DNA of 64,000 nucleotides from Sphingobium abikonense NBRC 16140 (GTDB taxonomy: Bacteria > Pseudomonadota > Alphaproteobacteria > Sphingomonadales > Sphingomonadaceae): assembly GCF_001598335.1 (NCBI RefSeq), contig NZ_BCYT01000012.1, positions 24,686 to 88,685 of the forward strand. Reading direction: 5' to 3'. Below are positions 59,118-64,000 of the stretch, piece by piece. The translations under genes were made by a program, and so were the position numbers. A model generated the notes under the pieces. It saw nothing but the letters and a program-made list of their open reading frames with translations, did no database searches and was not told the origin of the DNA. How positions within the stretch are numbered: the stretch's first letter is position 1; each line of letters begins with the position of its first letter.

Positions 59118-61263
59118 TGAAAATGTCGGAATCCGCGGCGCTATTTAAATCATCCTGGCTATAATGCAGATCGACGCGTTCCCGATGGCGCGACAGCGCG
59201 ACATAGGCAGCATGACGATCAAGCCCCGGCGTCGCCAGTACATGGACTCGGTCGACGGTCATGCCCTGTGCCTTATGGATGGTGGCGGCATAGCCATGAT
59301 CGACATGAGCATAATCCTTCAGGTCGAAGGTGACGCTTCGCCCGTCATCGGTGCGCACGCGCATCGCGATTCCGCTGACCTGTTCGATCGTGCCGAGCGT
59401 GCCGTTCTTCACCTCCAGGCTGCGCTCATTCTTGAGGAACATGACGCGGTCGCCTGCCGCGAACGACCGGCGTCCGCGTTCGACGACGAGATCAATGTCG
59501 CCGCCCAGCATCTGCGCTGCCCGCATCCGGTCGCGCGCTGCGGTGTTCAGTTCGCGCACTTCATCATTGGTATGGGTGAGGATGATGCGGCTGGCCTGTG
59601 GTGTGGCCTGCCGGTCTTTGTCCCAGCGGTCGATCAGCGCATTGCGCGCGGCCTCGCGCGCCTCGGCGGCATGGACATGCCCAGCCTCCGTATAGGCGGC
59701 CAGTGCTTCGCCGGTGCGGCCGGTCGCGAGCTGTCGCGTGGCGTCGCGCTGCCAGTCTTCGGACTGGCGGCGGATAGTGGTGATTTCCACTGCGCCATGC
59801 CGCTCGGCAATCGAGCGGAACGCCGCACCTGCTTCGATCGCCTAGAGCTGTTGCGGATCGCCGACCAGTACGACTTTGGCACCGCGCTTCTCCGCCTCGC
59901 GGATCACCCGTTCCATCTGCCGCGTTCCGATCATCCCGGCCTCGTCGATCACAAGGACGGATTTGTCGGTCAGCAGCTCGCGGCCTTGGCCCCATTGATG
60001 TTCGAGGCTGGCGATGGTGCGCGAGGCTATGCCCGAGCCGCTTTCCAAATTTTCGGCGGCGATCCCGGACAGCGCCGCGCCGTGGATAGAATAGCCCGCC
60101 GCTTCCCATGCTTCGCGCGCTACGCCGAGCATCGCGCTTTTGCCCGTGCCGGCATAGCCGACGACGCTGGTGATGCCGCGCGCGGCGGTCACATGCACCA
60201 GCGCGTCGCGCTGTTTGGGCGAAAGGCGCAGGCCGCGCTGTTCGGCCGCGCCGATCGCCCGTTCCAGATGCTGGTCGGCAACAGCATGGTGACGGCGCGC
60301 ATCGAGCGTTGCAGTGGCGCGTTCGAGCCGCTGTTCGGTCTCCAACATCGCGCGCGACGTGAAGCGATCGTCGCCGCGTCCATCCTTGCCCAGTTTTACT
60401 AGCTCGGGCGACGCCCGCACCGCTGCCATTACTTGGTCGAACTGGTCCCTTCCTTCGCTATGCCGGTGCACGAACATCGCAACGTCGCGAGTGGTGAAGG
60501 TAGACTGGCTGTGGGTTATCGCGTCGAGCGCGATGCTGGGGTCGGCGAGGATCTTGTCGCCATTGGTGCGCGCGATGACGTGGTGTTCTTTGAGCCGTTC
60601 GCTGTCGCGCCCCTGCGTAACCATGCGCGACGCAGCGGGTCCGATCTTGTGCTGGGGCTCCAGATCGATGCCCTGCGCTTCCAGGCTGCGGTGATCAACG
60701 CGTGTGTCGATATCGAGTTCGGCAAGGCGCTGATTGACGTGCTCTGCCCAGGCTTCGCGCCAGTGGGTGAGAAGCTCGGTGCGGTTCCAGTCGCGGACCT
60801 TGGCGCCGAACCCGTCTTCGCCGACCGAACGAAGTCCGAGCATTACATGGGCATGGGGCTTTGCGAGTCCATCGGCACCGATATCCCAATGGACATTGAG
60901 ATCGGCAACCATGCCGCGATCGACGAATTCGCGCTGGATGAACGACCGCGGCAGTTCGATGCCGTCGGCCTTTTGCATCTCGCGTGGGATCGCGAATTCG
61001 ATTTCGCGGGCAAGCTGCGCATCTTTCCGCAGCTCGGCGGCCTCCACGTCATTCCACAGCCGCTCGCGGTCGCGCCAAGCCTCGGGCGCGTTTTCAGGCA
61101 GCAGCACTTCGCTGCGTACGACGCCGGCCTTGTTGGAAAAGTCATGGTCGCGGCCGAGCCGCTGATCGTGCAGCCGCGACGCCGAGCGATAGGCGGCAGC
61201 CGCCACCGCGCTCGACCCAGCCGCGCGTGAAATGACTTTGGCCGAGAAGTGGTAGATCGCCAT
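59118..61263 (-). pseudogene. traA: traA conjugative relaxase-helicase, amber codon and 3' truncation
   Basis: TraA of Ti-type elements nicks oriT and unwinds DNA during transfer. The start at 61263 gives MAIYHFSAKVISRAAGSSAV. The relaxase domain has WDIGADGLAKPHAHVMLGLR with the metal histidines, and the helicase has YAGTGKSAML (Walker A) and VLVIDEAGMIG. KVVLVGDPQQL follows. Directly after comes a TAG at 59844-59842 where the family has a glutamine (CAG). The same frame then continues as AIEAGAAFRSIAERHG, IHKAQGMTVDRVHVLATPGLDRHAAYVALSRHRERV, and loses family resemblance near 59120-59130. About 250 codons are missing compared with the usual length. The end coordinate is approximate. Confidence 0.85.
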
Positions 61264-61292
61264 GGCGACACACCAGATACGCCTAAAAGCGC

Positions 61293-61321
61293 ACGTCGGC
61301 ACGACGTATAAGCGCGCCCTC
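61293..61321. other. candidate oriT, IncQ/Ti-like
   Basis: ACGTCG-GCA-CGACGT, a perfect 6-bp inverted repeat with a three-base loop (61293-61307), is followed by ATAAGCGCGCCCTC. As I recall it, the RSF1010/Ti nick region reads TAAGTGCGCCCT, one base different. It lies in the 172-bp gap between divergent traA and traC, where Ti plasmids have oriT. Confidence 0.7.
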
Positions 61322-61435
61322 GAACGATTTCATCGCTCTCGGGACCGGGAAATCTCACGAAGTTTCAGTCTATTGGCGCGGATTGGCTGTGACGATATCT
61401 GGTCTGTCCGACCGACACAAGGGAAGGGCAGAACC

Positions 61436-61759
61436 ATGCGCAAACCCCGAGCCTATGATGCGGATCTGAAAGCGCTCGCCGGCACGGCGCGGCAACTGAA
61501 GACACGCAAACAGAACCAGCTTGGCGAGCTAGTGATAGCGACCGGCGCTGATACGCTGGGCGTAGAGGAACTGGCCGGCGCGTTGCTCGATGCAGCAGGC
61601 ACCGATGCAGCGACGCGGGAGGCGTGGCGCAAACGGGGCGCCGCCTTCTTTCAGCGCGAACGGCACGGCGCTGGCCGTCGCGCTGGCCGCGAGCCGGGCG
61701 GCACTGCGGCGAGTGACCGAGGCGCGAAATCGACTCCAGGCGAGGCAGGCTCGGCATGA
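61436..61759 (+). CDS. traC: TraC-like conjugal transfer protein
   Basis: TraC of Ti-type systems is an accessory transfer protein encoded opposite traA. The 107-residue product reads RKPRAYDADLKALAGTARQLKTRKQNQLGELVIATGADTL, then VEELAGALLDAAGTDAATREAWRKRGAAFFQRE. This matches the TraC family (GALLxAAxxxDxxxxExWRxxGxxFF). The C-terminus is basic and low-complexity. GGGAAGGG upstream of the ATG at 61436 sets the start; the frame is open to 61262. It overlaps the start of traD. Its gene order with traA and traD is that of Ti-type transfer regions. Confidence 0.85.
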   Translation: MRKPRAYDADLKALAGTARQLKTRKQNQLGELVIATGADTLGVEELAGALLDAAGTDAATREAWRKRGAAFFQRERHGAGRRAGREPGGTAASDRGAKSTPGEAGSA

Positions 61760-61997
61760 TCGTCGTGACTGGCAGGTGAAACGGCGCGAGCGTACTCGGC
61801 AGCTGATTGAGCTGGGCGGGCTCGTCGCGAAGTCTGGCCTGGTCGAGCTGACACAGGATGATCGCACCGTGATCCTGGGCCTGTTGACGGAGGCGGCATC
61901 GCGGCTGCGCGATGGGAATCGCGAGCAAATGCTGACGCTGTGGCGACGACGCGGTCGGCGCGCTTTTGCGCAGGCCGAAGCGCAGGATCGCGAATAG
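61713..61997 (+). CDS. traD: TraD-like conjugal transfer protein
   Basis: TraD (pfam06412-type) is a small protein of Ti-type transfer. From a GTG at 61713 it reads TEARNRLQARQARHDRRDWQVKRRERTRQLIELGGLVAKSGLVELTQDDRTVILGLLTEAASRLRD and so on. The core RRERTRQLIELGGLVAKSGLVEL is the family signature. The 94-residue product ends AFAQAEAQDRE. The frame is open from 61590, but the part before 61713 reads as the traC gene in another frame. It overlaps traC by 47 bp. The next gene to the right is convergent. Confidence 0.78.
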   Translation: MTEARNRLQARQARHDRRDWQVKRRERTRQLIELGGLVAKSGLVELTQDDRTVILGLLTEAASRLRDGNREQMLTLWRRRGRRAFAQAEAQDRE

Positions 61998-62010
61998 ACG
62001 CCGGCGCTGT

Positions 62011-62565
62011 TCAGCTGGTACGCGCGCTAAGGAAATCGAGGACGAAATCGGCGCGAGCCGGGACCGGTATTTTCGGAAGAAGCACGACGTCATAGCCGAA
62101 GCGCGGATAGGCGTCGCGCAGACGGTCATATTCCTCGATCGCCGCGCCGATGTCGTGGCGGCGATCGGCGTCGTTCTCGAATATCTCCGGCCAAGGCGGG
62201 GTCAGAAAAACGCGGTGGTGATAGCGATGCGCGTGGCACAGTGGCTCGGCATGCCGTTCGACGCTGACATGGTCCAGCGCTACGGCGGCATCGACCAGAC
62301 TACGGTCGAAGAACACCCAGCCGGGATGCCGCGCGGCGTTTTCGCGATCCTGTAGGGCCACTTCGATGGCGCGCTGGGCGAACGCCGCAAGGTCGATCCA
62401 CGGGAGTGCCGCGCCGCCGCGTGCGATTTCTTCGGCAATGATGCGGCGCCCGGGCTCTTCCACGACAGCGTGTCCACGCCTTGCCAATTCATCGATCAGC
62501 GTTGATTTGCCTCCGCCCGAGCATCCGGAAATGACGACGAACCGCGAGGCGGGATCGGTATCCAT
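62011..62565 (-). CDS. P-loop ATPase (AAA_28-type predicted ATPase)
   Basis: The 184-residue protein has Walker A ISGCSGGGKSTLIDELARRGHAVVEEPGRRIIAEE at the start (about residues 12-22 for the loop). FFDRSLVDAAVAL follows at about 87-99, and PPWPEIFENDADRRH is a later conserved segment. This is the predicted-ATPase family of NadR-like or TmrB-like P-loop proteins, whose substrates are mostly unknown. The ATG at 62565 is 4 bp after the stop of the upstream NTase-HEPN gene, so the two are cotranscribed. It may phosphorylate a small molecule or nucleotide; this is a guess. Confidence 0.75.
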   Translation of the reverse strand: MDTDPASRFVVISGCSGGGKSTLIDELARRGHAVVEEPGRRIIAEEIARGGAALPWIDLAAFAQRAIEVALQDRENAARHPGWVFFDRSLVDAAVALDHVSVERHAEPLCHAHRYHHRVFLTPPWPEIFENDADRRHDIGAAIEEYDRLRDAYPRFGYDVVLLPKIPVPARADFVLDFLSARTS

Positions 62566-62569
62566 CGGC

Positions 62570-63499
62570 TTATCCGGCCTGCCGCGCCGTCGCCTCCAAC
62601 TGGGCAATGCGCTCCGAACAAATCTCATGCACGACGCGGCCCAGTTCCTCAACCCGCTCGCCTAGCCACGTCAGTTCGTCAGCGCTGATCCGGTAGTGCT
62701 TCGAATAGCGCGCCTTCACATAGGCTTCCTTCAGCTTCTCGAACATGCCGCGCTGCTTGCGATTGTCGCCCGGCCAGACGTAGGCCAGACGCCGGTCGAG
62801 CCTCTCGGCCTGCGTGCGCAGGAACGCGAGATTGTGAACGTACGGCGTGTAGAACGTCACAACGAGCAAGGCCGTATGATATAATCGTTCTGTTGCTTGA
62901 TGCAGCTGGAACGCCGCGTTGTTAAATCGCTGCTGCGCGAGGTTGAAACGAAAATTGTCGAAAAACTCGCCGCCGCTCGGATACCACTCGTCGAAATATT
63001 CCTTGGCCATGGTGAGCGCCGCGTGTGGCGACTTCGGCTTGGGCTGGTGCAGTTCGCTGTCGTCGCTCTGATAGAGCGCGATGCCATCTCGGGCGACGTC
63101 CATGAAGAAATAGCGGCCATGGGCGAGGCCGTCGTTCACCTCCTGCAGGCTGTGGACGATGAAATTGACCGGAGTCTTGATGCTGCCGGTGATACCAAAC
63201 TCACGCATCAGCCGGTCATCGACATTCGCCCAATATTTGATGCGGTCGGTCAGGCGCTTGTCGTTGACGATGATCAGCAGTTCATAGTCGGACTTGTAGC
63301 CCTTGGCGGTATGCGGCTCGTCGATCCAGTTGCCGCGCGCATAGCTGCCGTACAGGATGACCTTGAGGATGCGGCCCTTCTTCTTCCACTCGTGGCTGGC
63401 GAGCGCGAAGGCGTCGTCGAACTCCTCGAAGACGATCTGCACCACGCGCTCCAGCTCGCGCTGCTTGGCAGGCGGAAGATGATCGAGATTGCTGCGCAT
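62570..63499 (-). CDS. nucleotidyltransferase-HEPN fusion protein
   Basis: NTase and HEPN domains are often two halves of toxin-antitoxin modules; here they are one protein of 309 residues. The N-terminal nucleotidyltransferase has ILYGSYARGNWIDEP (about residues 49-63; GSxxxG) and KGYKSDYELLIIV. The usual D-x-D is D-x-E there. The C-terminal HEPN half (from about 175) has NNAAFQLHQATERLYHTALLVVTFYTPYVHNLAFL and AYVKARYSKHYRIS. The standard R-x4-6-H is not clearly present. The open frame reaches far upstream over other genes; the ATG at 63499 is the natural start. It is followed by the ATPase after 4 bp. Confidence 0.8.
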   Translation of the reverse strand: MRSNLDHLPPAKQRELERVVQIVFEEFDDAFALASHEWKKKGRILKVILYGSYARGNWIDEPHTAKGYKSDYELLIIVNDKRLTDRIKYWANVDDRLMREFGITGSIKTPVNFIVHSLQEVNDGLAHGRYFFMDVARDGIALYQSDDSELHQPKPKSPHAALTMAKEYFDEWYPSGGEFFDNFRFNLAQQRFNNAAFQLHQATERLYHTALLVVTFYTPYVHNLAFLRTQAERLDRRLAYVWPGDNRKQRGMFEKLKEAYVKARYSKHYRISADELTWLGERVEELGRVVHEICSERIAQLEATARQAG

Positions 63500-63520
63500 G
63501 GCGGAAGCTACCCTGTCGGG

Positions 63521-63554
63521 CTTGCCGCCCGATGGCAAGCCACCCGGCGGCAAG
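63521..63554. repeat. 9-bp inverted repeat upstream of the NTase-HEPN gene
   Basis: CTTGCCGCC (63521-63529) and GGCGGCAAG (63546-63554) are perfect inverses with 16 bases between them. They lie between the sigma-like gene stop at 63577 and the NTase-HEPN start at 63499, so they may end or separate the two transcripts. No T-run follows. Confidence 0.5.
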
Positions 63555-63576
63555 CGGTGTGTTCGAATGCCGGCGA

Positions 63577-63822
63577 TCACCAAGGCCAGAAGCGCCGCCA
63601 CCACGGTTCCGGCGTATCGATAATCCGCATGAAGAGGGTGAGGGCTGCGGCAAATTCCGCCTCCACCTCTTCCGCGCTGATGCCGTGGCGTTCGCCAAGC
63701 GTCGGATAGTCGATCTCCTCGAACCGCATCGCCCAGAAGATCGCGCGCTGCCGTTCGGTCATCCGACGCAGGGCACGGAAGCCCCGGCGCCGGAAGGCAT
63801 GGGGTGGAAGCCGCTCGGTCAT
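63577..63822 (-). CDS. sigma-70 region 4-like helix-turn-helix protein
   Basis: The 81-residue product reads FRALRRMTERQRAIFWAMRFEEIDYPTLGERHGISAEEVEAEFAAALTLFMRIID. The order (aromatic helix, YPTLGERHGISAEEVEAEFAAAL) is that of the recognition helix of sigma region 4 without the rest of a sigma factor. It ends PEPWWRRFWPW, an aromatic tail. Its ATG overlaps the stop of the ArdC-like gene (ATGA). Such small proteins are common on sphingomonad plasmids and islands. A role in controlling element genes is inferred. Confidence 0.75.
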   Translation of the reverse strand: MTERLPPHAFRRRGFRALRRMTERQRAIFWAMRFEEIDYPTLGERHGISAEEVEAEFAAALTLFMRIIDTPEPWWRRFWPW

Positions 63823-64000
63823 GACCGCGCCTCCCCACCGGAAAGGAGGAAGTCCGCCGCCATGCTCGCCGCACTGGCAGCCCGGAAAATCGCCTTCTCG
63901 TCACCGCGCAGCACCGCGAGCCACGAGCCGATATAGTCACTGTGTCGGACGGTGGGCACAATGCCGAGCGACGCGCAGGTGAACGCCGCCGCCATCTCGG
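63819..64000 (-). CDS. ArdC-like antirestriction protein, 3' end (5' part outside window)
   Basis: Only the last 59 codons are inside the window: EMAAAFTCASLGIVP, TVRHSDYIGSWLAVLRGDEKAIFRAASAAS, then MAADFLLSG. This is the C-terminus of ArdC-like proteins with an N-terminal ssDNA-binding part and a zincin-like metallopeptidase domain, where HSDYIGSWLxVLRxDxxAIxxAAxxAxxAAD is conserved. ArdC protects incoming plasmid DNA from restriction. It overlaps the sigma-like gene by ATGA. The catalytic HExxH would lie further right, beyond the window, so activity cannot be judged. Confidence 0.8.
   Translation of the reverse strand, partial: EMAAAFTCASLGIVPTVRHSDYIGSWLAVLRGDEKAIFRAASAASMAADFLLSGGEARS

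Noticed and set aside
63545..63575. GTTCGAAT motif that resembles a tRNA T-arm
   Set aside because: No acceptor, D- or anticodon arm can be built around it, and no other tRNA-like sequence was found at the island edge in this window.
63500..63961. N-terminal extension of the NTase-HEPN frame
   Set aside because: The extension overlaps the sigma-like gene and the ArdC-like gene in other frames and is R/G-rich without family similarity; the ATG at 63499 is the natural start.

Overview
The window looks like a chromosomal segment of an alphaproteobacterium of the Sphingomonadaceae (Sphingobium/Sphingomonas/Novosphingobium type). The reasons are the high GC content, the gene families present (CcrM GANTC methyltransferase, PmtA-like methyltransferase, TonB receptor, sphingomonad-style copABCD), extended acidic or Ala/Pro tails on L9 and S9, EcfG-like stress promoters, and a family of long imperfect palindromes in three intergenic gaps. 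This is judged from gene content; the species cannot be named. No rRNA, tRNA, CRISPR array or insertion sequence was recognised.

Layout. 1-4.7 kb: 3' part of folK, a frameshifted type-5 uracil-DNA glycosylase, a membrane protein, rpsD, chorismate mutase, an aminotransferase. 4.7-10.5 kb: galE-ybaK-like-pgl operon, then a fadA/fadJ beta-oxidation operon with a palindromic operator upstream. 10.7-15.5 kb: MFS exporter, MobA-like nucleotidyltransferase, folE coupled to a FolM/pteridine-reductase-like SDR, enoyl-CoA hydratase. 15.6-19.3 kb: TonB receptor coupled to a secreted M19 dipeptidase. 19.3-23.5 kb: valine-type catabolic operon (mmsB, 3-hydroxyisobutyryl-CoA hydrolase, acyl-CoA dehydrogenase) divergent from a LysR regulator. 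23.6-29.5 kb: PmtA-like methyltransferase, ABC-2 exporter, small WYL-like protein, MATE pump, DUF808 protein, and a two-gene operon with an EcfG-like promoter.

29.6-41 kb: rpsF-rpsR-rplI, GntP-type permease, BLUF photosensor, RcnB-like protein, a MacAB-TolC type efflux operon, fabD, fabG, an ArsR regulator. 41-49.6 kb: ccrM with six GANTC sites in its upstream region, folP, rplM-rpsI, csbD, an AGCS symporter, and the operon glmM-DUF1272-thiD-rnhB. 49.6-51.6 kb: L,D-transpeptidase and an MHS-type MFS transporter.

51.7-57.9 kb is a metal-resistance locus: copC-copD on the minus strand, and on the plus strand a three-gene anti-sigma/sensor/sigma module of CnrYXH type directly upstream of copA, copB and a second CopB-like gene. 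The sensor keeps all five residues known as Ni/Co ligands in CnrX, although the genes beside it are copper genes. Two divergent Lrp/AsnC genes follow.

From about 59.1 kb to the end lies part of an integrated conjugative or mobilisable element: a traA relaxase-helicase broken by an in-frame amber codon and lacking its 3' end, an intergenic segment with an IncQ/Ti-like oriT signature, traC, traD, a P-loop ATPase with a fused nucleotidyltransferase-HEPN gene, a sigma-region-4-like protein and the 3' end of an ArdC-like antirestriction gene. The CnrYXH-cop arrangement, the oriT/traA remnant, the NTase-HEPN/ATPase pair and the GANTC cluster at ccrM most deserve follow-up.
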